A stretch of 57,380 nt of DNA from Clostridiaceae bacterium (GCA_902363735.1 CABJBA010000014.1:1-57380); one strand, 5' to 3'. Positions 37,212 to 46,881 are shown, numbered from the stretch's first letter. Notes: generated by a model from the letters alone, not told the origin. Numbers and translations are program-made.

Positions 37212-37278
37212 AAATGCGCGTTAATCATGAATGCACGTTAATTAATCATGAGTCCGCAGTGCTTCGCACTGCTCATCG
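37212..37278. repeat. Small intergenic repeat with hairpin, ruvB-zapA gap
   Basis: Two related copies of a GTTAATCATGA-type unit (ATGCGCGTTAATCATGA and ATGCACGTTAATTAATCATGA, 37213-37249) are followed by GCAGTGC-TTC-GCACTGC (about 37256-37272). The pattern resembles a small palindromic repeat element; alternatively it is an unrelated hairpin between two genes of one operon. Confidence 0.55.
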
Positions 37279-37349
37279 CTTTCGTGAATAATATACCACA
37301 CTTTCTCACATTAGGAAAGTTTAAAATACAGCTTGTTTACGCTTATTCG

Positions 37350-38345
37350 CTATTCCAGAGAAAGTCCCAGATGTTCGTAAGCCCGTTCTGTAGCCACACG
37401 GCCTCTTGAGGTACGGTTTAAAAAACCATTCATCAAAAGATAGGGTTCATAAACATCTTCTAAAGTACCTGCGTCTTCTCCCAGGGCAGCAGCCAGGGTA
37501 TCCAGACCCACCGGGCCGCCGGAAAACTTCTCAATCATGGTGGTTAAAATGGCCCGGTCATTGTAATCCAGGCCGAACTTATCAACATCCAGAATATCCA
37601 GGGCAAAATCTGCTACTTCTTTTGTGATTATACCATTATACTTTACCTGTGCAAAATCCCTGACACGTTTCAACAGGCGGTTTGCCAGTCTTGGGGTCCC
37701 TCTGGAGCGCTTGGCGATCTCAGCAGCCCCCTCTTCCTCTATTTCCACATCTAAAACCCTGGCAGAACGGCAGACAATGATTTTAAGCTCCTGAGGAGTA
37801 TAAAACTCCAGCTTCTGCACCACCCCGAACCGGTCTCTTAAGGGTGCAGTTAAAAGGCCGGCCCTGGTGGTGGCTCCTACCAGCGTAAATTTAGGAAGAT
37901 CCAGCCTTATGGATCTGGCTCCCGAATCTTTACCCAGCATAATATCAATGGCAAAGTCTTCCATAGCCGGATAAAGGACCTCCTCCACTTGCCGGTTTAA
38001 CCTGTGGATTTCATCTACAAACAGCACATCTCCTTCCTGGAGATTGTTTAAAATAGCAGCCATTTCTCCCGGCTTTTCAATCGCAGGCCCTGAGGTGACC
38101 TTTATGTTGACCCCCATCTCATTGGCAATAATCCCTGAAAGAGTGGTCTTTCCAAGGCCCGGAGGGCCATAAAACAGCACATGATCCAGGGATTCCCCTC
38201 TGGCCCTGGCCGCATCAATATATACTTTTAAATTAGACCGGATCTTTTCCTGTCCAATGTATTCCGCAAGACAGGAAGGCCGTAAATTAGGCTCAATTCT
38301 TCTGTCCTCCTCTGTTATGTCTGTGGTTATGATCTTACGCTCCAT
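37350..38345 (-). CDS. ruvB: Holliday junction branch migration ATPase RuvB
   Basis: AAA+ motor of the RuvAB complex that migrates Holliday junctions. Walker [13 protein letters not shown] (about 61-72), Walker [11 protein letters not shown] (about 108-117), the sensor segment GATTRAGLL, and a C-terminal winged-helix domain (about 255-330) are intact; 331 residues is normal. AAGGAG precedes the chosen ATG at 38345. It follows ruvA with a 55-bp gap holding a small hairpin (TTGCCC-TTC-GGGCAA). Confidence 0.97.
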   Translation of the reverse strand: MERKIITTDITEEDRRIEPNLRPSCLAEYIGQEKIRSNLKVYIDAARARGESLDHVLFYGPPGLGKTTLSGIIANEMGVNIKVTSGPAIEKPGEMAAILNNLQEGDVLFVDEIHRLNRQVEEVLYPAMEDFAIDIMLGKDSGARSIRLDLPKFTLVGATTRAGLLTAPLRDRFGVVQKLEFYTPQELKIIVCRSARVLDVEIEEEGAAEIAKRSRGTPRLANRLLKRVRDFAQVKYNGIITKEVADFALDILDVDKFGLDYNDRAILTTMIEKFSGGPVGLDTLAAALGEDAGTLEDVYEPYLLMNGFLNRTSRGRVATERAYEHLGLSLE

Positions 38346-38400
38346 CCATCGATTCTCCTTACTCCAGAGGGTTTTCTCTTGCCCTTCGGGCAAATTCACC

Positions 38401-39012
38401 TTATATAAATGCCAGATGTTTTAAGGAAGCCTTAAGCACATCCTCTGCGGTCATGGAATCTGTCACTTCAATCCGCCCAACTGCCCGTCCTGCCTCTGAA
38501 GCCGAATAGCCCAGGGCCGTCAGAGCATCCACCGCCTCTCCTGCTGCGCCGCTTAAGCCGGAACTTTGCCTCTTCTTTTCCTGTAAGAATTCCTGGGGCA
38601 GGATATCTGATGCTTCAATCTTATCCTTTAAATCTAAAATCATTCGCTGAGCTGTCTTAGCGCCAATACCCGGAGCCTTTGATATAGCCTTGGCATCTCC
38701 TGAGACAATGGCTCTCCTCAGTTCATCAGGCTCCATGGCAGAAAGAACACCCAAAGCCACCTTAGGGCCGATTCCGTTTACACTGATAAGCTGCTTAAAC
38801 ATCCGCAGGTCCTGACGGCTTAAAAAACCATAGAGGCACATGGCATCCTCTCTCACCTGAAAATATGTATAAAGCTTTACTTCCACACCGATATCCGGCA
38901 GTTTCTGAAGAACTGATACGGGAACGTGAAGTTCATAGCCCACACTTCCGCTTTCTATTATAACCATGTCTTCGACTATTTCAGACAAGGGTCCTTTTAC
39001 AAAAGAAATCAC
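38401..39012 (-). CDS. ruvA: Holliday junction DNA-binding subunit RuvA
   Basis: Tetrameric DNA-binding partner of RuvB. The 203 residues contain the N-terminal OB domain (about 1-64), tandem helix-hairpin-helix motifs ([17 protein letters not shown] and [16 protein letters not shown], about 72-130) and a C-terminal domain that contacts RuvB (about 155-203). Read from a GTG at 39012 with AGGAG 9 bp upstream. Head of the ruvA-ruvB-zapA run and divergent from the YprB-like gene. Confidence 0.97.
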   Translation of the reverse strand: MISFVKGPLSEIVEDMVIIESGSVGYELHVPVSVLQKLPDIGVEVKLYTYFQVREDAMCLYGFLSRQDLRMFKQLISVNGIGPKVALGVLSAMEPDELRRAIVSGDAKAISKAPGIGAKTAQRMILDLKDKIEASDILPQEFLQEKKRQSSGLSGAAGEAVDALTALGYSASEAGRAVGRIEVTDSMTAEDVLKASLKHLAFI

Positions 39013-39113
39013 TTATTCTGTCTCCTTTTGGCTGTATTTCTATGGCACTAATCATAGCATACTGGCTGTTGTTATGCAAGCAGATAGTCGAACAAATATT
39101 CTGTTTCAGGAAA

Positions 39114-39142
39114 TTGACGAACCAGTTTCCTTAAGCTATAAT
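39114..39142 (+). promoter_or_regulatory. Promoter of the YprB-like gene
   Basis: TTGACG (39114-39119), 17 bp, TATAAT (39137-39142). It lies 34 bp before the ATG at 39176 and so fixes the start of the gene, excluding a longer in-frame reading that begins inside ruvA. Confidence 0.85.
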
Positions 39143-39175
39143 GTAAAAGGAGAGATAGAAAGGACGAAACTATTT

Positions 39176-40270
39176 ATGATTACTTTGGAGAAAAACATTT
39201 CATTTTGTGAAACATATCCCCTGGAAAGGCTTGGAAAACGGGAAGAACTTCTGTTTTTTGATATTGAAACCACTGGATTTTCGGGAGAATATTCCACTCT
39301 TTATCTGATCGGATGTGTTTATTACAAAGATAGAAGTTGGAACCTGATCCAGTGGTTTGCTGATACACTGGACGCGGAAGTTGAAGTGCTGAAAACCTTC
39401 TTTGAATTTTTAAAGAAGTTTACTAAGGTTATACACTTCAACGGAGACGGCTTTGACATCCCCTATCTTTTAAAACGGTGCCGGGCCCACTGTCTGGCAT
39501 ATGATTTTTCCGGTGTGGAGAGTCTGGATATTTATAAAAAAATCCGCCCTTACCGCAATCTCTTAGGCCTTTCCAGCATGAAGCAGAAGGCCATTGAAGA
39601 ATTTTTACAGATAGAGCGAAAGGATCTTTACTCCGGCGGACAGTTAATTGAAGTCTATAAGGATTACTTAATTTCACGGGACCGGTATTTATTTGATCTT
39701 CTGATTCTTCACAATGAAGATGATTTAAAAGGAATGCCTCTCATACTTCCCATTTTAAGTTACCCTGACTTTCTCCAACAGGACTTTTCACTGGTTAAAC
39801 AGGAACTTTTGTACCAGACAGACCTTTTTGGCCGCCCTCAGCCCCTTCTCAAACTGACTTGCAAAACCGAAATTTCTCTGCCCACCGGCTTTTCCAAGTC
39901 CAATTCACTGGTTCTATTAGAAGCAGAAGATAATATTCTCACCGCTGCCATTGACCTATTTGACGGAGAGCTTAAGTATTTTTATCCGGATTATAAAAAT
40001 TACTACTACCTAATCTACGAAGACAATGCTATCCACAAAAGCGTGGCGGAATACGTTGACAGGGAGGCCAGGGTTAAAGCTACAGCAAAAACCTGCTATA
40101 CCCGTAAAAACGGCTGTTACCTTCCTCAGTTTTCAGCATTATGGACGCCTTCATTTCACAGAGAGTTAAAAGACAAAATCAGCTATATCCCATATGAGGG
40201 ACAGTTTTTTGAAAATCAGGAAAATATCCGTCTGTACACCCGCCATCTGGTTGATATCCTGTGCCGTTAG
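39176..40270 (+). CDS. YprB-like ribonuclease H-fold exonuclease
   Basis: A 364-residue protein with a DEDD-type RNase H-like fold: LLFFDIETTGF (about residues 21-31) supplies the first Asp and Glu, FNGDGFDIPYL (about 88-98) the next Asp, and HNEDDLKGM (about 178-186) the last acidic residues. The C-terminal about 170 residues match no domain I know. Related to B. subtilis YprB. Transcribed alone from its own promoter and overlaps the convergent DUF5662 gene by four bases. Confidence 0.85.
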   Translation: MITLEKNISFCETYPLERLGKREELLFFDIETTGFSGEYSTLYLIGCVYYKDRSWNLIQWFADTLDAEVEVLKTFFEFLKKFTKVIHFNGDGFDIPYLLKRCRAHCLAYDFSGVESLDIYKKIRPYRNLLGLSSMKQKAIEEFLQIERKDLYSGGQLIEVYKDYLISRDRYLFDLLILHNEDDLKGMPLILPILSYPDFLQQDFSLVKQELLYQTDLFGRPQPLLKLTCKTEISLPTGFSKSNSLVLLEAEDNILTAAIDLFDGELKYFYPDYKNYYYLIYEDNAIHKSVAEYVDREARVKATAKTCYTRKNGCYLPQFSALWTPSFHRELKDKISYIPYEGQFFENQENIRLYTRHLVDILCR

Positions 40271-40812
40271 TAGCTTCCCTTTTTTAAAAGAGATCTGATA
40301 TAGGCAAAGGTCTGCTTTTCCCCTTCTTCCTTTAACATAAATAAAAGCTTTTCCAACAGCGCCTTGGTCTCAGGGTGTATGACCAAATAAGGGCTGGTGT
40401 ATTCGTGATATTCCCAAGGAGAACTGTCTGTATAGGCCTTTCCCTTGTAGGTCCTGGCGGCGGCAATCCGGTCCATCATCATCTCAATAACGTACTTTAA
40501 AGGTATTCTATGGCCTGATAAGCCTTGAGAAAGGTCTGTGGTGAAATCAATCCAATATTCATGATGATGCTTATTACGGCCTTTATGATGGAGCCATGCC
40601 TTAGAAAAACCCATATCTTCCCTCTCAGCAGCAATGGGACTTCTGTTTCCCTGATAATACTGAACTCCCAGCCAGAATTCCTCCCAGCTGTATTTTGATA
40701 GATCGTGCAGAAGGCCTTGTTTAAAAAGGCCTACACGAAAGCAGTTTTCCATAACTCTGAACTTATGTATGGTAATGGTGAAAAAATGCCCCCACAGGTT
40801 TGTAAATTTCAT
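40267..40812 (-). CDS. DUF5662 family protein
   Basis: A 181-residue protein with His-rich conserved blocks: HDLSKYSWEEF (about 38-48) and HHKGRNKHHHEYW (about 78-90), typical of DUF5662, whose function is unknown. The His/Asp pattern is reminiscent of metal-dependent HD-type hydrolases, but this is an inference. The start at 40812 follows GAAGGGAAAG. Its 3' end overlaps the convergent YprB-like gene. Confidence 0.82.
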   Translation of the reverse strand: MKFTNLWGHFFTITIHKFRVMENCFRVGLFKQGLLHDLSKYSWEEFWLGVQYYQGNRSPIAAEREDMGFSKAWLHHKGRNKHHHEYWIDFTTDLSQGLSGHRIPLKYVIEMMMDRIAAARTYKGKAYTDSSPWEYHEYTSPYLVIHPETKALLEKLLFMLKEEGEKQTFAYIRSLLKKGSY

Positions 40813-40937
40813 TGTCTTTCCCTTCTTTTTCCGTGCAAAAATCTTTATACATTCTACCATAATTCTTACCGGTTTTGCCACTGATTTTTTCTTCCACAAA
40901 AATATAAACATTTTTTCTTCTTTTTTGGCGAAAATAT

Positions 40938-40966
40938 TTGACACTTTTCCCTTTTTATGCTATTCT
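40938..40966 (+). promoter_or_regulatory. Promoter of the cold-shock gene
   Basis: TTGACA (40938-40943), 17 bp, TATTCT (40961-40966). The transcript would have a leader of about 65 nt before the ATG at 41037, as is common for cold-shock genes. Confidence 0.85.
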
Positions 40967-41036
40967 TAGGGCAGTTACAGAAGTTCTGCAACAGAAGAGT
41001 TTTTATTCACTTTTATTTATTTTGGAGGTATCATTA

Positions 41037-41234
41037 ATGAAGGGTACAGTTAAGTGGTTTAACAACCAAAAAGGTTACGGATTTCTTTCCGACGAACAGG
41101 GTAACGATGTATTTGTTCACTACTCAGGCCTTAGCATGGACGGTTTCAAGTCCTTAGAGGAAGGCGCTGCTGTAGAGTTCGATGTAGTAGACGGTTCCAA
41201 GGGCCCTCAGGCTACCAACGTTATCAAATTATAA
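41037..41234 (+). CDS. Cold-shock protein (CspA family)
   Basis: A 65-residue OB-fold RNA chaperone. Both RNA-binding motifs are intact: RNP1 KGYGFLS (about 13-19) and RNP2 VFVHYS (about 25-30). TTGGAGG lies about 9 bp before the ATG. Monocistronic, with a promoter and a strong terminator of its own; probably abundant. Confidence 0.96.
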   Translation: MKGTVKWFNNQKGYGFLSDEQGNDVFVHYSGLSMDGFKSLEEGAAVEFDVVDGSKGPQATNVIKL

Positions 41235-41303
41235 TCATTGACTTATCAGTGTACCTTTTTCAATATACAGGAAGAAGTTATATTGTTTCACATGATTACG
41301 ATC

Positions 41304-41331
41304 AGAGCCATCCAAATGGATGGCTCTTTTT
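41304..41331 (+). terminator. Terminator of the cold-shock gene
   Basis: Perfect 10-bp stem AGAGCCATCC / GGATGGCTCT with an AAAT loop, followed by TTTTTG. It lies about 70 bp after the cold-shock stop and just before the convergent hslO. Confidence 0.93.
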
Positions 41332-41354
41332 GATTATGATTTTCTTAAATGAAG

Positions 41355-42236
41355 TCAGGTTTTTGCCTTTTCATACAGATCTTTCAAATCTTCTGCAGTA
41401 AACTCATAATTCTTACTGCAAAAATGACAGTTGACTTCAATCGGTTCCCCTTCTTCAATCATCTCCAGAAGTTCTTTGCGCCCAATACTGATCAGCGCTT
41501 TTTCCACACGTTTCTTATCACAGTTACAGTAAAAACGGGTAGGAATCTGTTCCATTATGTCAATGCCCATATCTCCCAGAATATGCTCCAGAATCATTTC
41601 CGGTGTGTTTCCCTGATCCAGAAGAGAGGTAATAGAGGTGATTTCACTCAGCCGTTTCTCCAGCTTATCAATCATTTCATCAGAGGCACCTGGAAGAAGC
41701 TGGATAATAAAGCCTCCTGCCTGCCTCACCGTATTGTCCTTATTCATCAGAACTCCCAAAGCCACTGAGGATGGAGTCTGCTCTGATGTGGCGTAATAAT
41801 AAGTTAAGTCTTCTGCGATCTCGCCGCCTACCAGTATGGTTTGCCCTACATAAGGCTCTTTTAAACCAATATCACTGATTACAGTTAAGACCCCTTCTCC
41901 TACAGCACCACCCACATCCAGCTTTCCAGCCGAATTAGGAGGCAGCATAATAGATGGATTGTAGACATATCCCTTAACGCCGCCTTTGGAATCTGCTGTA
42001 ACAGTAAGTCCCTCAATCGGTCCGCTTCCCTGAATCTTTATGGTAAGAAGGTCCTCTTCGCCTTTCATCATAATTCCCATCATAGCACCCGCTGTCAAAA
42101 GTCTGCCTAATGCGGCAGATGCCACGGGACTTGTATTGTGAGCCTGTCTTGCATGTTCCACTAAATCCCTGGTTGTAGCTGCAAAAGCACGAATCTGGTG
42201 ATCGCCTGCCGTTGCTCTTATAATATAATCAGACAT
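41355..42236 (-). CDS. hslO: Redox-regulated chaperone Hsp33
   Basis: Holdase chaperone activated by oxidation. The 293 residues comprise the Hsp33 core domain (about 1-230) and the zinc switch: CNC near 238-240 and CHFC near 270-273, the CxC...CxxC redox motif. Four bp after the upstream methyltransferase gene, so in the same operon. Confidence 0.96.
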   Translation of the reverse strand: MSDYIIRATAGDHQIRAFAATTRDLVEHARQAHNTSPVASAALGRLLTAGAMMGIMMKGEEDLLTIKIQGSGPIEGLTVTADSKGGVKGYVYNPSIMLPPNSAGKLDVGGAVGEGVLTVISDIGLKEPYVGQTILVGGEIAEDLTYYYATSEQTPSSVALGVLMNKDNTVRQAGGFIIQLLPGASDEMIDKLEKRLSEITSITSLLDQGNTPEMILEHILGDMGIDIMEQIPTRFYCNCDKKRVEKALISIGRKELLEMIEEGEPIEVNCHFCSKNYEFTAEDLKDLYEKAKT

Positions 42237-42240
42237 ATTA

Positions 42241-42996
42241 TCATTCCTTTCCCTGTTCTCTCGCTATCACATAGATTCGTTCACTGTCAGCCTTTGCCGG
42301 TGTTTTGGTAAAAGCATCATAGGCAGTGATAAATTCCATTCCTGCTGTCTTAATGGCTGCCTTCACCTGTTCAATGGAATAGGCCCGTTGATAATGATTT
42401 TCCCTATACTTCCTGTATAAATCCTCTTCCTGCCGGATAAACAGAGAGAGGCAGTATTCATTGATTCCTGTTTCCTTATCATAGTAATTGTCCCAGATAA
42501 AACTACAGTCTTCCCGGTCCTCAGCAATGGTGGAGTCTCCCAGAATGTTTTCATACTTATAAACAGAATTCAAGTCAAATATAAATATGCCCTTGGGATC
42601 CAGATAATTATTAACCAGCCGGAATACCTGGACCATATCTTCATAATCGAGAATATAGTTCATGCAGTCACATATACTCACCACAGCTTTTACGGTTCCG
42701 TATAATTCAAACTCTCTCATGTCCTGCATAAGATAAAGAATATCTCTGCCTGATTCCACCCTCTTTTCCATGGCAGTCTGCAGCATATCTTCAGAATTAT
42801 CCACTCCAATCATATCGTAGCCCTTTTCAGACAAAAGTTCTGTCAGGCTTCCGGTTCCGCATCCCAACTCCAGGATCAGGCCATCCTTTATTCCATTTTC
42901 CTGCAAAAGACCGGTTACATATTCACACCACTCTCTGTAGGGTATGTTGTCCATAAACAGATCATACACCTGGGCGAAGCTGGTATATGCTTCCAT
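42241..42996 (-). CDS. SAM-dependent class I methyltransferase
   Basis: A 251-residue methyltransferase; motif I LILELGCGTGSLTELL (about residues 39-54), the acidic motif II GVDNSEDML (about 63-71) and motif III-like AVVSICDCMNYILDY (about 104-118) are visible. The substrate is not identifiable. It lies 4 bp upstream of hslO. Confidence 0.9.
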   Translation of the reverse strand: MEAYTSFAQVYDLFMDNIPYREWCEYVTGLLQENGIKDGLILELGCGTGSLTELLSEKGYDMIGVDNSEDMLQTAMEKRVESGRDILYLMQDMREFELYGTVKAVVSICDCMNYILDYEDMVQVFRLVNNYLDPKGIFIFDLNSVYKYENILGDSTIAEDREDCSFIWDNYYDKETGINEYCLSLFIRQEEDLYRKYRENHYQRAYSIEQVKAAIKTAGMEFITAYDAFTKTPAKADSERIYVIAREQGKE

Positions 42997-43104
42997 CGTA
43001 TTTCTCCTCTCCCATACTCTTTAGTTACATACCCGGCAGCAAGCTGCCAGACATGTGACTCTCGCAATATTCATGAAATTCAGGAATACTGCCTGCGGAA
43101 ATAA

Positions 43105-43136
43105 CAAAGCAGGTAACTCCTTAAGAGATACCTGCT
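43105..43136 (-). terminator. Terminator of the SEC-C gene
   Basis: On the minus strand GCAGGTA ... TTACCTGC with TTTGTTAT after it. It separates the SEC-C gene from the methyltransferase-hslO operon. The gap 42997-43104 also holds the palindrome GGCAGC-AA-GCTGCC near 43034. Confidence 0.7.
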
Positions 43137-43149
43137 AAGTCCGGTTTGA

Positions 43150-43659
43150 TTACAGGTTGTTTCCGCAGCACTTTTTATACTTCTTGCCGCTTCCGCAGGG
43201 ACATGGATCATTTCTTCCGACTTTAGTTTCCTTTACAATGGTTCCGGAAGATTTCTGCTTCTTGTAGAGTTCTTTCTTCTTCTCCTCTGACAGGATTTCC
43301 TCCCATTGCGGAAGGCTGTAAAGCCACTCTGCCTTTGCTTCTATCATGTTGTAATACAACTTTTCCGGATCTATCTCTATTTTCACCACTGTCTGCTCGT
43401 CCATGGTTTCAATGGGATTTTCATATCCCTTTAAGCTCTCGTTGATTCCATCTAAAAATCCGGTCATAGTCTGGATATCTGTGCCATATCTCTTAGCCAG
43501 TTCCTCAACTGTTCCCTCTACAACTTCAGCAGGCTTGGAAAGAATATGCTCATAAATTCCTTTTTCTACCTTAAAATATTCAGTCCATAATACTTCTTTT
43601 GCTTTATCATCCAGCTCTTCGCCATATGCCAGATTTCTCCAATTTTCTAAAATAGCCAT
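43150..43659 (-). CDS. SEC-C motif protein of unknown function
   Basis: A 169-residue protein with a C-terminal SEC-C zinc-binding motif ([16 protein letters not shown]), as at the SecA C-terminus. The helical N-terminal about 140 residues match no family I recognise. The start at 43659 is preferred because AAAGGATGG acts as its ribosome binding site; an in-frame ATG at 43671 overlaps that site. It may be a zinc- or ribosome-associated adaptor. Confidence 0.82.
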   Translation of the reverse strand: MAILENWRNLAYGEELDDKAKEVLWTEYFKVEKGIYEHILSKPAEVVEGTVEELAKRYGTDIQTMTGFLDGINESLKGYENPIETMDEQTVVKIEIDPEKLYYNMIEAKAEWLYSLPQWEEILSEEKKKELYKKQKSSGTIVKETKVGRNDPCPCGSGKKYKKCCGNNL

Positions 43660-43777
43660 GTTAAAAACCATCCTTTTGTCTGTTATTTCTGGTAATGCTC
43701 ATCTTACAGTATATAACATTTTTCTGAATTTTGCAAAATGTTTTTTTGCTTTTAAAATTCTTAATAAATCCACCAGA

Positions 43778-46414
43778 TTACATCCACTCTCCATACCGCT
43801 GTACATAAAGCTTCTTAATAAACTGAACGCATAAAAGATACCCAGCCAGAATCACTGCCAGCCAGGGAATAAATAATACCGGCAGAGCCATCATATCAAG
43901 TCCCACTGCAAAATCCGTAAATCCCATGACAAAAGCCGCAGAGGCTACAATAAATGTGGACAGAAACAGAGGGAGGGAAGGCTTGCTTTGCAGAAACGGA
44001 ATCTTTGCAGTACGGATCATATGGATAACCAATACCTGAGATACCGTTCCAAATACAAACCAGCCGCATTGAAACAAAGGAGACAACTCCACCGTATTGG
44101 CTCCAATCGCCCACCACATCACAGCAAAACACAGAATATCAAAAACTGAGCTGACAGGCCCTAAAAATGCCATAAAAGACTTAATTGACCCAGTTTCCCA
44201 TTTACGTGGTTTTTTTAAGTACTCCTTGTCCACGCTGTCAAATGGGATACCCATCTGGGAAAAGTCACATAACAGATTCTGGGTAAGCAGCTGTACCGGA
44301 AGCATAGGTAAAAACGGCAGGAAGATGCTGGCTATAATAACTGAAATCATATTGCCGAAATTACCGCTGGCTGCCATCTTAATATACTTAATAATATTCC
44401 CAAACGTACGGCGGCCTTCTATGACCCCTTCTTCCAGCACCATCAAATCCTTTTTTAGCAGAATAATATCTGCAGTTTCTTTGGCAATGTCAACAGCAGT
44501 GTCAACAGAAATGCCTACATCAGCCTGACGTAATGGAGGGGCGTCGTTGATGCCATCTCCCATATATCCAACCGTATGGCCTGCTGCCTGAAACGCTTTC
44601 ACTACTCTCTCCTTTTGAGATGGGGAAAGCTTTGCAAACAAATCACATACCTTAATTGCCTCCATCAGCTCTGAATCGTCCATCTTCTCTATGTCACGCC
44701 CTGTCAGAAGGTGAGTGGTACTGACTCCTACCCTGCTGCAGACCTTTATTGCTACTCCTTCGCTGTCTCCGGTAAGGACTACTGTTCTGACTCCATGCTC
44801 CCTAAGTGCGGTAATGGCTGCCTCCGCACTCTCTTTTGGAGGATCAAGAAAGCCTACGAAGCCAATAAGAACCATGTCCTTTTCATCCTCAACACCAAAG
44901 GCTCCGCTGCCGGGAACCTCATTTTTCTGTGCAACAGCAATCATCCGCAGACCGTCTGCATTGTGCCTTTCATAAACTTCAAGTGCATTGCGTATTGCTT
45001 CTTCATTCATTGGCAAAATCTGACCATCCATCTCTACAAAAGAAGATATGCTAATCATCTCTTCGACTGCACCCTTTGTAATAAGCTGGTGTTTTCCATT
45101 TCTATCCGACAATACAACGCTCATCCTGCGGCGGGAAAAATCAAAAGGGATTTCATCTATACAAGTATAGAAATCAAGAATATTTTCAAGCCCATTTTGT
45201 TCAGCCCGGCTCATAATTGCAAGGTCAATCAGATTTTTCAAACCGGTCTGAAAGTAACTGTTGAGATAAGCATGACGCAGAATCCGGGTGTCATCCTCAC
45301 CATGCAGATTCATATACTTTTCCAGTATGATTTTATCTTCGGTCAATGTTCCGGTTTTATCAGTACAAAGCACATCCATTTCTCCAAAGGTCTGTATAGC
45401 TCCAAGCGTACGGACGATAACTTTGTGCCGGGACATGGAAACCGCACCTTTTGCCAGCGTCGAAGTCATAATCACCGGAAGCATTTCCGGAGTCAGTCCC
45501 ACAGCAATAGTAATGGAAAAAAGTAAAGCGTTTGACCATTCTCCCTTTGCCAGCCCATTGATCAAAAACACCACCGGAACTATCACTAACATCATTCGGA
45601 GAAGGAGTTTACTGACTGAATCCACACCGCGTTCAAAGCTGGTTTTCGCTCTGTCACCGGACAAGGACTTTGCCATTGACCCGAAATACGTATCATTTCC
45701 GGTGGCCAGAACCACAGCTGCAGCGCTTCCGCTTACCATATTAGAACCCATAAATCCAATATTTTTTAAATCCGTCAGACTGTCATCGGAATCATTTCTT
45801 ATGTCACTGAATTTCTCCACTGGATTAGATTCACCGGTCAAAGCTGCCTGTGCAATAAATGCGTCTTTTGTGGTTAAAAAATATACGTCAGCAGGAAGCA
45901 TATCACCTGCTGAAAGACGGATCATATCACCGGGAACAACCCCATCAATAGGAATTTGCACCAGTTTTCCATCTCTCCACACATCCGCTTTATTGGAGAT
46001 CATTCTGGTAAGTTTTTCCGCAGCGGCATTGGATCTTTCGCTTTGCACAAAAGCAACCAGACTGGACAGAAATATCAATGTTAAAATAATAGATACGGTA
46101 AGATAATCTGGTTTTGAGGAGGCAATCACATCCGTAAAACATGTAATCACTGCTATGAGAAACAGGATAATGTTAAAAGAATTGATAGTCGCTTCCCTTA
46201 ATCGATGCATCACCGTATTTTTGTCTCCCACAGTGATGACATTCTTCCCAAATTTGTCCTGCAGCTCCTCAGCCTCTTCACTTGTAAGGCCTGCACGGGA
46301 AACGGACAACTGTGCTAACAGTTCCCTTTTCTCCATAAAAGCAAGGGAGCGGAGCCTTGCCTCAGTATTTTGTTTGTTTCTCTGAATCTCTTTGTTGATT
46401 TTTTTTCTGTTCAT
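43778..46414 (-). CDS. mgtA: Magnesium-translocating P-type ATPase
   Basis: An 878-residue P3B ATPase importing Mg2+. The phosphorylation motif DKTGTLTE is near residue 355, TGES near 190, GDGINDAPPLRQADVGISVD in the hinge region, and about ten transmembrane helices lie in the usual places. The ATG at 46414 has GGTGA 5 bp upstream; longer in-frame starts lie before or inside a terminator-like hairpin. Transcription from 46690-46718 gives a leader of about 270 nt, suggesting Mg2+-dependent attenuation. Confidence 0.95.
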   Translation of the reverse strand: MNRKKINKEIQRNKQNTEARLRSLAFMEKRELLAQLSVSRAGLTSEEAEELQDKFGKNVITVGDKNTVMHRLREATINSFNIILFLIAVITCFTDVIASSKPDYLTVSIILTLIFLSSLVAFVQSERSNAAAEKLTRMISNKADVWRDGKLVQIPIDGVVPGDMIRLSAGDMLPADVYFLTTKDAFIAQAALTGESNPVEKFSDIRNDSDDSLTDLKNIGFMGSNMVSGSAAAVVLATGNDTYFGSMAKSLSGDRAKTSFERGVDSVSKLLLRMMLVIVPVVFLINGLAKGEWSNALLFSITIAVGLTPEMLPVIMTSTLAKGAVSMSRHKVIVRTLGAIQTFGEMDVLCTDKTGTLTEDKIILEKYMNLHGEDDTRILRHAYLNSYFQTGLKNLIDLAIMSRAEQNGLENILDFYTCIDEIPFDFSRRRMSVVLSDRNGKHQLITKGAVEEMISISSFVEMDGQILPMNEEAIRNALEVYERHNADGLRMIAVAQKNEVPGSGAFGVEDEKDMVLIGFVGFLDPPKESAEAAITALREHGVRTVVLTGDSEGVAIKVCSRVGVSTTHLLTGRDIEKMDDSELMEAIKVCDLFAKLSPSQKERVVKAFQAAGHTVGYMGDGINDAPPLRQADVGISVDTAVDIAKETADIILLKKDLMVLEEGVIEGRRTFGNIIKYIKMAASGNFGNMISVIIASIFLPFLPMLPVQLLTQNLLCDFSQMGIPFDSVDKEYLKKPRKWETGSIKSFMAFLGPVSSVFDILCFAVMWWAIGANTVELSPLFQCGWFVFGTVSQVLVIHMIRTAKIPFLQSKPSLPLFLSTFIVASAAFVMGFTDFAVGLDMMALPVLFIPWLAVILAGYLLCVQFIKKLYVQRYGEWM

Positions 46415-46477
46415 GATATTCACCGGAATCATTCCTTTCTTTTTTAGGATTTCCCAGCAAAAATACAGCACAGCAAT

Positions 46478-46502
46478 AAAAAAAGCCGTCCCAACGGACA
46501 GC
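46478..46502 (-). terminator. Intrinsic terminator inside the mgtA leader (attenuator)
   Basis: Minus strand: GCTGTCC-GTTG-GGACGGC followed by T7. It lies between the promoter at 46690-46718 and the mgtA ATG at 46414, so it would stop transcription before mgtA unless it is prevented from forming. Confidence 0.8.
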
Positions 46503-46611
46503 AATAAATGCAGAGGAAAGTAAGCCCATCAGTATAAGTACAAAATGGACAATAACCTGCAATAAACGCCGGTACATTGGTCTGTATTTTCACATTGGGT
46601 TTTAAAGCCGC

Positions 46612-46644
46612 TTAGCTGACTTCGGGGTTGGGCATCCATTGCAT
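46612..46644 (-). CDS. Possible leader peptide of mgtA
   Basis: A ten-residue open frame (MQWMPNPEVS) with AAAGGA 4-5 bp upstream, near the 5' end of the mgtA leader. Short, Pro-containing leader peptides control Mg2+ transporters in enterobacteria. Whether this one is translated is not known. Confidence 0.35.
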   Translation of the reverse strand: MQWMPNPEVS

Positions 46645-46689
46645 CACTTCCTTTTAATTTATTATTGGATATTTTTATCCAGTTTATTA

Positions 46690-46718
46690 ATTATAACATA
46701 AAAATACCTAAAAGACAA
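46690..46718 (-). promoter_or_regulatory. Promoter of the mgtA leader
   Basis: Minus strand: TTGTCT (46713-46718), 17 bp, TATAAT (46690-46695). Confidence 0.75.
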
Positions 46719-46734
46719 CTTTTTATGTATAAGT

Positions 46735-46778
46735 AAAAAATACCCTGTCTGTTACATGGCTGCAACAGACAGAGTATT
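46735..46778 (-). terminator. Terminator downstream of the first subtilase gene
   Basis: Minus strand: AATACTCTGTCTGTT pairs with AACAGACAGGGTATT (one G-U pair), followed by TTTT. It lies about 100 bp after the stop at 46882 and directly before the mgtA promoter. The bases between are A/T-rich with no gene. Confidence 0.85.
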
Positions 46779-46881
46779 AAAAAGGGGAGGATAAGTATTC
46801 ACTTCTCTTTGGTATAATCCTATTATTGCCTGAACTGTATGTTTTATTCATATCATTTGAAATTTATTTTTTATATTATGT

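Noticed and set aside
44711..46106. Two long plus-strand open frames (about 271 and 272 codons) inside mgtA
   Set aside because: They are antisense to a well-conserved ATPase gene, lack ribosome binding sites and resemble no family.
46362..46577. 71-codon minus-strand frame overlapping the mgtA start
   Set aside because: No ribosome binding site, overlaps the terminator hairpin and the first codons of mgtA; kept only as a remark in the mgtA finding.
46415..46720. M-box (ykoK-type) Mg2+ riboswitch before mgtA
   Set aside because: I could not find the conserved M-box core; the leader is reported only as an attenuator candidate.
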